Source: Erodium maritimum (Eukaryota > Streptophyta > Magnoliopsida > Geraniales > Geraniaceae). Taken from it: a DNA stretch of 64,000 bases. The position numbers and the translations under genes are program-made. Where the stretch lies: NCBI GenBank assembly GCA_963921825.1, contig OY997596.1, forward strand, positions 13,645,001 through 13,709,000. The letters run 5' to 3'. The stretch's first letter is position 1; the number at the start of each line of letters is the position of its first letter. The notes beneath the pieces were generated by a model. It searched no databases. It saw only the letters and a list, made by a program, of their open reading frames with translations, and had not been told where the DNA came from. Below are positions 45,870 to 56,699 of this stretch, one piece after another.

Positions 45870-46271
45870 CACAAGTTCATGATATATAGTTCGTGATTGT
45901 ACTGGAGGAATTTCGGCTGGTCTTTCACGATCTCCCAAAGCGAGAACTTCGTGAAGTGGTGGCCATGTCGGGCAACATACCGGTCCGCCGCTTCAGATCG
46001 GAAGAAATTTTCGTTCTATCCCGGTTGGGCTGCCAGAATTACTTCATGGTAACAAACTTCAAAACGGTGCATTTTCCGGGATATTTGCTGCCAATGGTCC
46101 CTGCACTGCTTCTGTGTGCGCGGCGGGGCATCGACCGGAGCATTTTGGACATAATTTGCGAACACTTCCGGACAATACTTGTTATTTGGCCCCAACGGGT
46201 TCGTGTAGCCAACATAAAACCAAAACCATCTCTTCCTCATGGCTCCAGGGGTGTGCTGCTATACCAGCCAT
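45870..46271 (-). pseudogene. Harbinger ORF1-type Myb/SANT protein, copy 1 (frameshifted)
   Basis: The probable ATG at 46269-46271 gives MAGIAAHPWSHEEEM, the first Myb-like tryptophan helix. After a frameshift near 46175 the chain continues in the frame reading EVFANYVQNAPVDAPPRTQ, then KQCRDHWQQISRKMHRFE, and later FSLWEIVKDQPKF. This order (W helix, R-x-x-K-Q-C-x-D-H-W, F-x-x-W-x-I-V-K-D-x-P) matches the other ORF1 copies below. Such proteins accompany PIF/Harbinger transposases and help them bind DNA. Its TATA box now lies 3 kb away, beyond a solo LTR. Confidence 0.75.
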
Positions 46272-46341
46272 TGGACCTTCGAACAAGAGAATATAGGTAT
46301 GAAGGGTTAGAAGGAAAGAAGCTCGGGAGCAAGAGAGATTA

Positions 46342-49300
46342 TGTAAGAACCGCCCCGTCCGATCCCGGTCGAACCGGTGGATTTCGGCGAATTTTGACTT
46401 TCGGTCGGAAAAGTCAACCGATGACTCCGGAAGTCATTCGGGACCATTCCAGGGCCCAAAAAGCTTAGCCACCATCACAGTTAGCTTAGTTGGGCCAATT
46501 CCTTTCGTTTGACTGTAATATTGGAACAAGTCAACCTTGGTCAAATCCGAACTTTTTATCGACTAAATACGATTAAATTGGACTGCTGGATTTTAATTAA
46601 GGGAGAGTGGTCCCCACTGTGCCACATGTCACTAGTGGCTTGGAGGAAAAGAAATGAGACCCAATTGACTTTTCTACCCTCATTAGTTGTTCTTAAAGGG
46701 ATAAGAATTAAAGGGGCTTTTAGTCATTTCTCCTCTTAGGTCTTTTAAAGCAAGACACACAACAAAATCAGCTCATTTTGTGTAGTGGTGGCCAAAAATT
46801 GCTAAGGAAACAAGAGAGGAAGAACTCCATAGCTTGAGGAAGAAGAAAGAGAGGAAAACAAGCAACTTTGATCCATTTCTCTACCTTTTCTCCAAATTTC
46901 TTCCATCTTTATCATCTCATTCTCCTAGAGGTTTGTATACTCTTAACTCTTCATTTCAATCACTTTCATTTCATGGGTTTCCTTGCTTTTGGCTAGAACT
47001 TGTTAGGTTTTACGTTAATTAGTGTTGGATGGTGTTGTAGAGAAGTAGTTGTTGAATTGTTGATTGAAATCCTTGAGTTTTGATGGTTTTTGTTTGGGAA
47101 ATCCTTTGGGTACTTGTGGTTTTGATGATTCTTACCATGGGTAGAGGAGAAATGGAGTTATTGGACTGTTTTGGGAGTTTTGGATGACTGAAAATGGAGG
47201 TTTTTGATGTATTTTCGTGAAAATCGCGTCTGAATGAGGAAGAAGACGGAATATGTCCAGACCCGTCACGGATCCGTGACAGGGACCGTGACGGAGGATG
47301 TTACGACTCCGTGAGGGAGACCGTGAGGACGTCAGACATGGCTCCGTGAGGAGAACCGTGACGGTGCAGCTCACGGATCCGTGACCAGATCCGTGGCAGA
47401 CCAGTTTTGGTTCTTTAAACCCTTTTCGACTATTTTTTCGTTTACTTCAAGAAGGTGTTTTTGAAACAACGGGTGGAGTCTTTTGCACTTAGATGTTTGC
47501 ACTTTGATTAGCCTTTAATTAGAGTTTTCACTTATGATCCAAGACCTTGGAACCGAGCTCGAGGGACGGAGACTACTTGGGGACTCGTGAGAAGACGAAG
47601 AGGAAGCTAGCCCGGACGTCAGCAGCGAGGAGTACTATTAGAGGAAGACCTTGAGGTAGGGAAAGCACTAAACTCCTCTTGTAATTTAACGCTTTAGTAT
47701 GCCTATAGGTTAATAAAATCGGAAAGGTCCTAGATTGCATATAGGATGCGAATAACTAGAATAATCGTCTTTCAATTACTAATAACCGGACGTGTCTACT
47801 ATGCATGCATAGGATGTGAATAACTAGTTTAACTCGCTTTCAATACCTGGGAATTGTCGTGCTGGTAGACAGGCCGTGATGAACCATAGGATTGTTTGTG
47901 GTTGCCTCACATGCCTTGCTTGCTTAGTATTTAGGCTAATTTGAGAGTCTAACGAAACTAGCTAAATCGTATGCTTGAATGATTGAATGATTGCATGAAT
48001 ACTTGAATGATTGAATGAATGCTTGAGTGTAAATTGTGTGTGTGAAATGGTATGATCGGGTGAGTGATAGACCGATGGAACGTGGTTGGTAAGTATATCA
48101 GTAAGGATAAAGTTATATGGATTCTTGTGGCGTGTTGTGATGGATTGGTGATGTACTAAGCTTTGGTTGTTCTATGACTGGTCAGCATGTTATTCTCTTG
48201 TGGGTCTTTGGTTTGGATTGTATTCCGGTATGGCACCCACGCTGCGGTGTGGGGTAGTGCATGTATGGTACCTGCACCGAAGGGTAATCCGGTGTGGGGT
48301 AATACTTAAGCCGAGGCATTGTCTTGTGATCCGGTATGGTACCTGCACCGAGGGGTAATTCGGTGTGGGGTAGTATCATAACCGATGGATTGTTTACCCT
48401 GCGGGGATGGCTATTTGTGGTCCGGTATGGTACCCACATCGAGGAGATAATTTTGTGTGGTGTAGTATCATAGCCGATGGATTGTTTACCCTGCGGGGAT
48501 GGTTATTGGTGGTCCGGTATGGTACCCACATCAAGGGAGGAATCCGGTGTGGGGTAGTATCATAGCCGAGAGATTGTTTGCCATGCGGGGAATGTTTACT
48601 TGTTGCTGCATCCCGAGTGTATGCGTCCTGCGGGAGCATTCTGGGGCGGTTATTTTGTTTCACCCAGATGACTTATGGTCCTTTGGGGGCATTTCCGAGA
48701 ATCCCGATGATATGTGTCCCTTCAGGGATGTTTCCGGTATCCCCGATGTATGTGTCTCCTCTGGACCGAGGGGAAATCCGACATGACACAAGGACTATCG
48801 TGGATCGGAGTATGGGATCCGACATGACACGAGAACCAATTGTAGATCGGAGTATTGTGGTTTAGGCTGTCGACGCGATATTTACATTCTCTCATTTTAG
48901 TAGTTTATTAAAGATTTACATCGCTTTCCCTTTATTCTCTTTAAATTACCGTTATCCTTAATAATGTAACATTATTCCTATCCTTACCTCTTCCATAGCA
49001 TCTTATTGGGTAATAGCAATAATTACATATTGTGTCATCGTGCTAAAGCAATTTTATTACTAAATTGGAGGTTAAAATGTTTATGGTTTTCCCTACTGAG
49101 CGTAAGCCCACTCCCTGCTGTTTTATCCATTGTTTGTACAGGTGTGCTTGGTGAGTAGTGGACTCGAGGCTCGGGAGCTTCTGGATAGTCTGGGTGTTTT
49201 GTCTTAGAGACGTTATTGGTCATTTGTAATGAACCTTATGTTTCACGTACTCATCTTAGAGCCTTGACTCTTTACTACTCTTGGAACTGGTTTATTTGAG

Positions 49301-49418
49301 TTATTTGATCGGAACCTTATTTGAGCATTTAATTTGTTTTAGTATTATTTTGTTACTATTTAGTTGTCAACTCAAGTCACGTCTCGAGTCCGGTCAAAAC
49401 CGGATTTGGGGCGTGACA
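46342..49418 (+). mobile_element. Solo LTR of a Ty3/gypsy retrotransposon (family A), inside a Harbinger 5' UTR
   Basis: TGTAAGAACC to GGGGCGTGACA, 3077 bp, with a perfect target duplication GATTA (46337-46341 and 49419-49423). It contains two GTCACGGATCCGTGAC-type palindromes (47265-47280 and 47371-47384), a CCGGTATGGTACC tandem array (48220-48600) and the hairpin at 49092-49110. It closely resembles the 950-3608 LTR in the palindrome zone. Confidence 0.93.
48220..48600. repeat. LTR minisatellite, GGTATGGTACC units
   Basis: About six imperfect units of 60 bp with GTCCGGTATGGTACCCACA, GGTGTGGGGTAGTA and ACCCTGCGGGGATGG blocks. Confidence 0.85.
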
Positions 49419-49462
49419 GATTATGAATTGAAGAGGTGTGAAAAAAGTGAAAGTAAGAGGTG

Positions 49463-49474
49463 GCTTTTATAGCC
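49463..49474 (-). promoter_or_regulatory. TATA box of Harbinger ORF1 copy 1, displaced by the LTR
   Basis: GGCTATAAAAGC on the minus strand. Removing the LTR and one target copy would place the TATA box about 115 bp before the ORF1 ATG at 46271, similar to the other Harbinger ORFs. Confidence 0.55.
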
Positions 49475-49751
49475 CCAAACCGCCGGCCACTTAGGGGTAT
49501 TTTGGTCTTTTAGCATGGTCATGGCAATAATGTCACTTAAGGGTATTTTGGTCCTTTAGCATTTTCAAGGCAATGATGTCACGCAACCCAAGAAACTACT
49601 AAGTATTAAATTAAAAAAAACTACAAGTTCATTAAATTAAAAAAAAAACTACAAATTAAAAAACTCCACTTCATTAAATTAAAAAAATACCAATTAAAAA
49701 ATAACAATCAACTAATTAAAATAAAAAAGCACGGGATGCGGCACTACTTCA

Positions 49752-50732
49752 TCAGATCGCGCAACATCGCAAGGGTCGCATAGTGTGCCTCAAGTTGGGG
49801 GGAGTCATGGCCGACATGTCCTTCGCTTCCTCTACCAACCATTGATCGAATGCCTTGAGCTTCAGTTGCGATGTCGTGGCTTTGTCCAGCATCGCGTTCC
49901 CTTTTTTCGCCGTTAAATGGGCCTTCTGAACACACTCGACAAGCTCCTTCTTCGATGCTACAGGGTTTTTACCTCTGAGCTTCGCAGCTTTGGCAGCCTT
50001 CTGATCCATAGGCCGTTGGTACGACGATCAACATTCATTTGTAGCACCCGTGGTTCGCTCACTCTCCTCCTGCGACGTGTCTTCACGATTACGCTTGCCC
50101 GAGTCGGTAGACACATCGACATTGAAGTGACTCATCGGTGTGCCATCGTTTCCTTCCTCGGGCTGCTTGATTTCAAAATATTTTGAAGTTCACTTCGGCT
50201 GGTCTCGGACTAGCTTCCACCAACGTTTCCAAGTGAATGGTTTTCCTTCCTTCTTCTCATACTATTCCTCTGTCAATGTCGTGACTTCATCATCGGAACG
50301 GCCGCTCATGTGTTCCCTTATGTTCCGTGTGTAAATCCCATGGAAAGTCGTCACTTTCGGATTGACTTGGCCCCAGTGGTCTTTTCACTACTTTAGTGGT
50401 CGTACCGGATCATCCGGTCCACACATAGATTCGACTTCGTTGGAGATGGCCCCCCAATACTTCAGATTATGTTTTTTATTCCCGTGAATCGAATCGTAGG
50501 AATGGTGCATCCAAGCTCGAACTAAACGATCATCCTCAATGACGCTCCACAGATTTCGCGTCCCTTTATGTTTTGGTGGAACCACGGCGGCGACCTCGGT
50601 AACCGTTGGAGATGCATCAGTTGTCGAAACGGATGACTGGCCAGGAGGAAACAACGGTTGCATCATCGGGTCGAACGAGTCGTCGTTCACCGAGGTAAAC
50701 ATATGGCCCCACTCGTTCAGATCGAACGACAT
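49752..50732 (-). pseudogene. Harbinger ORF1-type Myb/SANT protein, copy 2
   Basis: ATG at 50730-50732 starts MSFDLNEWGHMFTSVNDD. A Myb-like helix (NLWSVIEDDRLVRAWMHHSY) and KYWGAISNEVES follow. The frame stops at 50388, then related sequence continues (GKPFTWKRWWKLVRDQPK, a serine/glutamate-rich linker and the C-terminal block RPMDQKAAKAAKLRGK) to a stop near 49752. The total of about 327 codons is a usual ORF1 length. At least two breaks make it a pseudogene. It resembles NAM-associated/Myb proteins of plant Harbinger elements. Confidence 0.8.
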
Positions 50733-50817
50733 TGCAAGACGGGAAAAATATAAGTAGTGGAGTGAGAATAAAGAGAAGTGAGGTTGAATTTGTGGATGAA
50801 AAATGAAATAAGAGGTT

Positions 50818-50829
50818 GGTATTTATAGG
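50818..50829 (-). promoter_or_regulatory. TATA box of Harbinger ORF1 copy 2
   Basis: CCTATAAATACC on the minus strand, 86-97 bp upstream of the ATG. Confidence 0.6.
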
Positions 50830-51075
50830 GGTAAAAAGAAAAAAAATAATTAAATGTCACTGGACAGCGAGGGGACACGTGTCGCCAACACGTCCATAGC
50901 CAACGGTCGGTGCGACGCCCAGGGCTGCACAGCTCACCCCGCCAGCGAGAAGTGCTGGCGAGAACCTCAACGATTACATTCCCGGCCATCGATATCCCCG
51001 CCAGCTCCACGCCTCCTCCTCGTCGTCGATTGCTCCCCACCAGCTCCCCGCCTGCGACTGTGGATGCCCTTAGAC
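50830..51075. mobile_element. Terminal region of a Harbinger element
   Basis: G/C-rich DNA ending ACTGTGGATGCCC then TTA at about 51057-51072. GGGCATCCACAGT with a TTA/TAA target is the typical terminus of plant Tourist/Harbinger elements. The opposite terminus was not found with confidence. Confidence 0.5.
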
Positions 51076-52512
51076 CAAGTCAAATCAATGGAAAAAGAGG
51101 CGGCTAGTGTTTTGGTTGCCGCCATTGATTTTTCTCTCGTAACTCTTTTAAGGGATCAATCAATTGCATGATATGTACGGTGTTTGTGTATTCTTGTTAG
51201 CTTGCATGTTTTGATCGAAGACGAGAGAACGAATGTACGGAGGTAAGGGTTTTGGTTTGTCTATTTTCTTGTTACTCCGATGGCTTTGCCCGAGCGATCG
51301 ACTTCTCTATCTTCGTGATTGGGTGTTCCGGTGCTACCTACGGCGGGCCGGTCCGTTTCTAGGGGTGGAAACGCTGCTTGGAGGGCCAATTGAAATTAAA
51401 TATCGAAGGATGGTTGCACCGCTAGGGCTCCGCAAAAAAGGGAGTCCCGCCGCCGCAATGGCCATGGCTGACCGGAAACGGTAAATCGGGAGGCCTTCTC
51501 GCAAGCCTAGATGAACGTCATTAGAGGGAAGGTAGTTTTGTGCCTATATTCTTCACCTTGTATTTGTTTCCTCTGTTTGGAGTCTTTGAACCGGATCTAT
51601 TAGACTGATCATCTGTTTCTCGTCGTAACCCCTCCCCACCGAGTATTGAAATTCGGGTGGGTTGATTGGTACAAATTCTTCGGTCATGGCTTAATCCCCG
51701 TCGTCGACAGCCTCTACCCCTGCTCGTTCTAAACCTTGGGAACTTTCATCCGGGGCGAGGCTCATCGAAGTGGTAAGGCTCCACTCATTCGGATGGAGCA
51801 TCACACATAACAGGGCAATGAGGGTGGGCTTTAAGCACCCTCGCCTCGCCGCATGAAGCCGAGATGGTCAAGAGGGGGGTCGGTTGGATTCACCGTCCCT
51901 CTAGACATAAGGCGGAAAAGGTTCCACCAAGAAATGGCAAGGTACTTCCCTACCAGTTCGGAGGTCAACAATCCCGCGTTTTGTAGCCCTACCATTATCA
52001 TTTCAGGGAGGACGACACACGTTGGCAACTTGGGGGAGTACTCAGTCCACCATAGTTTTTCTACGACAATGGGTCTACTCTACCCTAGCTTCGGTTCTGG
52101 ACTCGATGTATCAGTGTCATCAGACGCTACCGCGGTATCCCCTTCTAGACATCTCAGTGAGACAGTTCGGTGCCTTGAGCTCTTTATGTTTCTGTTGAGG
52201 TCCTTCATTGTTGGCAACTCTTTTAATTTCTGTCTTTTTAGTGTTTTATTACAACTTTTGATTGTAATCGATCTTTATTTATAATATCCCCTCGTTATTC
52301 TAAAAAAACTATTAAACCAAATTTAATGCTTAATTCTGCTTTTAAAATAAATAAATTATCAAGACAAGTTTAGAGTTTACATTTGAAGAATGGTTTACGA
52401 TGAATAAATATCAATAGCTTAAGTGAATTGAGCTACTATACGTAAGAGCATCTTCAATTGTATAAGTCTTATTAGTTGGTTGGAGAAGTTGTAGGATGAC
52501 ATTTTGAGTCTC
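51076..52512. repeat. Dispersed repeat related to the right edge of the window
   Basis: The portion 51855-52200 aligns by eye with 63660-63960: both contain CAACAATCCCGCGTT-like or CAGCAATCCCGCGTT sequence, then AGCCCTAC(C/A)ATTATCA, GGGAGGAC(G/A)ACACACG(T/C)TG and GACGCTACCGC-like blocks. Neither copy gives a recognisable protein. It is probably a decayed retroelement. Confidence 0.55.
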
Positions 52513-53785
52513 TGTAACGCCCCAAATCCGGATTTGACCGGATTCGAGACGTGACCTAAGTTGAAATAAATAGAAATCAAGAACAATTAATAAAACCTTA
52601 AAATTCTCATAAAAGCTCCATCAAAAGATATATATAACCAAGTAGTTCAAATCCTCGTGAGTCACAACTCAACGTAAATAATAAGATAAATGATGTTCAA
52701 TACATAAAACCAACATAACTCTACTAAAAACCCCAAGAAGTCCAAAAGCTCCCGAGCCTCGAACTCACTAGACATCCGACACACCTGTAACACAGTTGGA
52801 AACCAAAGGGGATGAGCTTGCGCTCAGTAGGAAAAACCTTAATAACTCAACCCTTAAGTCAAATAGTAAACTGTTTACAAAGTAACTCAAATTAATAATT
52901 TAATACAATTAACAAGATAATAATAAAGAAATAGGAATAATTACAAGAAAACAATAATCTCCAGGTAACCATAACATAAGGAGTTTCATAAGAATTACTT
53001 TAACGAATCAATAAGAATAAAACAGAAGCTATCGATATCCTGTCAGCCACTTGCTTTCTCAAGTCTCCGATCGATGGATAAATTCTGGGATCACCTCGGT
53101 TTCCATGTTCCAATCCACCAGAGTATCCATGTCATATCAGATTTTCCCTCGGTCCAGAGGGGGTACATGCATCGGGGGACCGAAAACCATTCGGATAAGC
53201 CCCCTAAAGGACCATAAATAATAGGGAACCAAGTAGTGTTCCCATAGAACGCACTCACTTGGGTGAAAAATCAGTAACCATAATCAATATCCCGTAGGAT
53301 CTGTCGAGCCCTCTGGCCCCAATAATCAATGAATATCCTGTAGGATCTGTCGAGCCATAGGCTCCTCACATCACTCAATATCCCGCAGGATCTGCCGAGC
53401 AATAAGCTCCTCACGTCACTCAATATCCCGTAGGATCTGCCGAGCAATAAGCTCCTCACATCATTCAATATCCCGTAGGATCTGCCGAGCAATAAGCTCC
53501 TCACGTCACTCAATATCCCATAGGATCTGCCGAGCAATAAGCTCCTCATGCCACTCAATATCCCGTAGGATCTGCCGAGCAATAAGCTCCTCACATCACT
53601 CAATATCCCGTACATCTGTCCAACTCCAACCACCAAAAGGGCATCGGATTACCCCCCTCGGTGTAGTACCGAACCAAACAATCATTCAAACATACATCTT
53701 AAGAATAAAGATAAAGGAACTAGCATTATCATTCAATCATCATTCAACACTCGTCAAGGCATACGTTCATCCCAACAAAGACATC
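52513..53785 (-). mobile_element. Truncated gypsy LTR
   Basis: It starts TGTAACGCCCCAAATCCGG, the family terminus, and contains the hairpin TGAGCTTGCGCTCAGTAGG at 52813-52831 and a 45-bp minisatellite. The far end (GTTCTTACA) is absent; at about 53786 it is replaced by the TTTTATCA-family repeat. Only about 1.27 kb of a 3-kb LTR remains. Confidence 0.85.
53325..53605. repeat. 45-bp minisatellite within the truncated LTR
   Basis: About six units of CAATATCCCGTAGGATCTGC plus CGAGCAATAAGCTCCTCAC. Divisible by three, so a 15-residue periodic peptide appears on the minus strand without biological support. Confidence 0.9.
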
Positions 53786-54830
53786 CAGAGGCGGATTCAC
53801 GTGGGTCCCAGGGGGGGCACGTGCCCCCCCCTCAAATCTCTCAAAAACAATGTTTAGTGTTGATAAATCTCCACTAATAATTTTTTTATATCGGGGTATC
53901 AAACTAGTGCTAAATAGTGTTTAGTGTTGATAAAACTAGTGCTTAGTGTTCATAAAAAACATGTGATGATGTGATAAAAATCATGTTCGATTTTGGAAAA
54001 TGAGGTGATATAACTAGTGTTCAGTGTTGATAAACCCAGTGTATAGTGTTGATAAACCCACTGTATAGTGTTGATAAAAATTACCCAGACTTAATTTTTT
54101 TTTTAAATCAGCCCCGAAATAAGGGTGATGACCTAGAGTTTAGTGTTGATAAAAAAACATGTGATGGGATGATAAAAACACATGTAATTGAATGATAAAC
54201 ATAGTGTTTAGTGTTGATAAAACTAGTGCTTAGTGTTCATAAAAAACATGTGATGATGTGATAAAAATCATGTTCGATTTTGGAAAATGAGGTGATAAAT
54301 CCAGTGTATAGTGTTGATAAACCCAGTGTATAGTGTTGATAAAAATTACCCAGCCTTAACTTTTTCTAAAATCAGCCCCGAAATAAGGGTTATAACCTAG
54401 AGTTTGGTATTGATAAAAAAACATGTGATGAGATGAGAAAAACACATGTAATTGAATGATAAACATAGTGTTTAGTGTTGATAAAAATAGTGCTTAGTGT
54501 TCATAAAAAAAACATGTGATGATGTGATAAAAATCATGTTCGATTTTGGAAAATGAGGTGATAAATCCAGTGTATAGTGTTGATAAATCCAGTGTATAGT
54601 GTTGATAAACCCAGTGTATAGTGTTGATAAAAATTACCCAGACTTAACTTTTTTTAAAAAAATCAACCCCGAAAATATATATTTTTTCGTGCTTCAAAAT
54701 ATATTCATGACTGATCTTGATAGAAAGCCCTTGAAAAAACAAAACTAATGACGCAAGTTTGAAGCCAATCGGAGTTCAAACGAAGCGGGAAAAATTAAAT
54801 TAGTGAATTGGTAAAAAAAAAAATGATGGT
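53786..54830. repeat. TTTTATCA/TGATAAAA repeat, copy 3
   Basis: Opens with GGCGGATTCACGTGGGTCC and a GGGGGGGCACGTGCCCCCCC palindrome, then tandem-like blocks (AGTGTTGATAAA, ACATGTGATGATGTGATAAA), some of 200-250 bp repeated two to three times (53930-54070, 54220-54350, 54470-54640). The tail CGTGCTTCAAAATATATTC is at 54686 as in copy 1. The internal motif strand is opposite to copies 1 and 2. Confidence 0.8.
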
Positions 54831-55558
54831 TTTACTAAAAAGCCCTTACCCCTTACTAAAAAGTGCTGTTTTTTTGCAGTCAACAAGTCAACAAACCAAT
54901 TGCATCTCATCCATCCATTCTTAAAATGAATGGCTTGGATTGGTTCACACAGTTTTTACGTTAAAGAGTGGTTTCAATTTGATTTTTCCTCAGTGGTCTA
55001 AAATCAAATATAAATTGTGTTTAAATCTTGACTAGGGATAACTATATTAACACCATCGTAATAGCTATAGGTTTCACACTGAAAGCTAGAAATTGTCGGA
55101 GAACTTAGTGCTTTGGGTCTTCCTACATCTAGATTCAGGAGAACTAGGTGGTTAAATTCCATCAGGGTCCAAAACATTCGAGAGAAGTTAGAACTAGTTC
55201 AAAGATAGTTCGTCACCCCTAACATTAGATAACTTCACAATATTTATCGGTGTTTTGATGCATTGACATGATCTCTATGAACCCATAGCTTACATTATAT
55301 TTTTCTTCAATTCAAACACTTTTCTGTTTCGCCTGAATATTTGTTCACATTCTCGTTATTGTTTTCTCTTGCATGATATTGAAAACAAAAACCATATTTT
55401 TAACGAAACAACTTAATAACAAACTTCAAATAAGAATTGCTTCTCTTGTGCTCCCTTGGGTACGATAATCAGGAACTTAAATTCCAAAAATACTACTTGA
55501 CGATCGATACACTTGTCGTGCCCGTTTTTTTGTGCTAAAATTGTAAGGCGTCAAGTTA
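54831..55558. other. Gene-free stretch
   Basis: A/T-rich, with no recognised element end, gene or RNA. Confidence 0.4.
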
Positions 55559-56166
55559 ATGATTCACATCCCACCTGGGTTCCACCTTCACGATGTCCCA
55601 AACATGCTTCCAAGTGAACTCGTGACCCTCCTCTCTGTAAGCCCTTTATGCTCTCGCCATGATTTAAGCATCGCTCCTCACGCTTTGGTACGTGTTTGCA
55701 AACTGCATATACTTCTCTTGAAATTTGTTGACTTTTTTGTTCAGCTGATGCCAGTGGTCCTTGCATTGCTTCCACCCCGTTTAGGGTCGCTTAGGTTCCT
55801 CAACGACAAGACCTCGTCCCCGAATTTAGTCCAGTACTCATCCATCCTCCAGGACTCTCCTCCGACGCTATCGGTCGAATTGTTGACCCACGCCTTTTCC
55901 AATCGCACCTCCTCCTCAACGGTCCATCTCAGCCTCGGGGGTGTTTTAGATGTTGATTTCTTAGTCCACCTCCTCGATTGTTTGGCTGAGGCAGATTGGG
56001 AAGGTTGTTCGTTTGGGAATTGCAATGATGACCGTTGTGAATTGTGGGGCGGGTTGAATTGAAACTGCGGGTCCGATTGGGTGGGTTGGAGGAGGGAGAT
56101 GTAGGATTCGATGTGCGAGTTTAACTCGTCTTGGGTGGATGCGAACTCTTGCTTGTTCAACTTCAT
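55559..56166 (-). pseudogene. Harbinger ORF1-type Myb/SANT protein, copy 3
   Basis: ATG at 56164-56166 starts MKLNKQEFASTQDELNSHIE. A basic SRRWTKKSTSKTPPRLRWT stretch leads into a Myb-like helix (EEVRLEKAWVNNSTDS). After a frame break near 55750, KQCKDHWHQLNKKVNKFQEK and HEFTWKHVWDIVKVEPRWD follow with two internal stops, ending TAA near 55559. The order of motifs equals that of copies 1 and 2. Confidence 0.82.
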
Positions 56167-56285
56167 ATTTTCGAGGAAGAATTCGAATTGACTCGGGTCG
56201 GCTATTGAAGGGAGGTTGGGAAAATATAGAGTAGAAGAGAAGAGGTGCAGAAGAGAAGAGGTGTGAGTCTTGTGTAGGGGTCATA

Positions 56286-56297
56286 GTATATTTATAG
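56286..56297 (-). promoter_or_regulatory. TATA box of Harbinger ORF1 copy 3
   Basis: CTATAAATATAC on the minus strand about 120 bp upstream of the ATG. Confidence 0.5.
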
Positions 56298-56439
56298 GAA
56301 TTTTTTTTAAAAGTTTGTCGCTGGCACGCGTCACGTCACCATCAGGTCGACGATTATCCGTTGGGCTTGAGACAATGCATCCCATCGTTGCAATAAGTAG
56401 TGACGACTGACTACAACGAGCGGTGCTGCAACGCTTCTT

Positions 56440-56695
56440 ACGTCGAGAAACCGTTGTATGAATCGTTGCAGGCGCTACAACGACGATAAAACCACAACCA
56501 AACGACGATCACGGAAGATGTTCCAAGAAATTAAGTTTGAGTAAACAGTGTGTGAACTTTAATGGAATATCCTTAAACACCTCTAACATCAAAAAACCGT
56601 TGCAAGCGCTACAACAACATCACAACCAAAACCAAACGATGCTATCAAGGATTAATTTTGAATAAACGATGTGTGAACTTTGATCGGAGATCCTT
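56440..56695. repeat. Imperfect direct duplication of about 110 bp
   Basis: ACCGTTG(T/C)A...CGCTACAAC...ACCAAACGA and GTGTGAACTTTRAT blocks occur in the same order twice (56449-56560 and 56598-56690). Probably part of the Harbinger flank. Confidence 0.6.
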
Positions 56696-56699
56696 TTTT

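Noticed and set aside
53271..53636. 121-aa ORF with 15-residue repeats
   Set aside because: A by-product of a 45-bp minisatellite within an LTR fragment; no start context or family.
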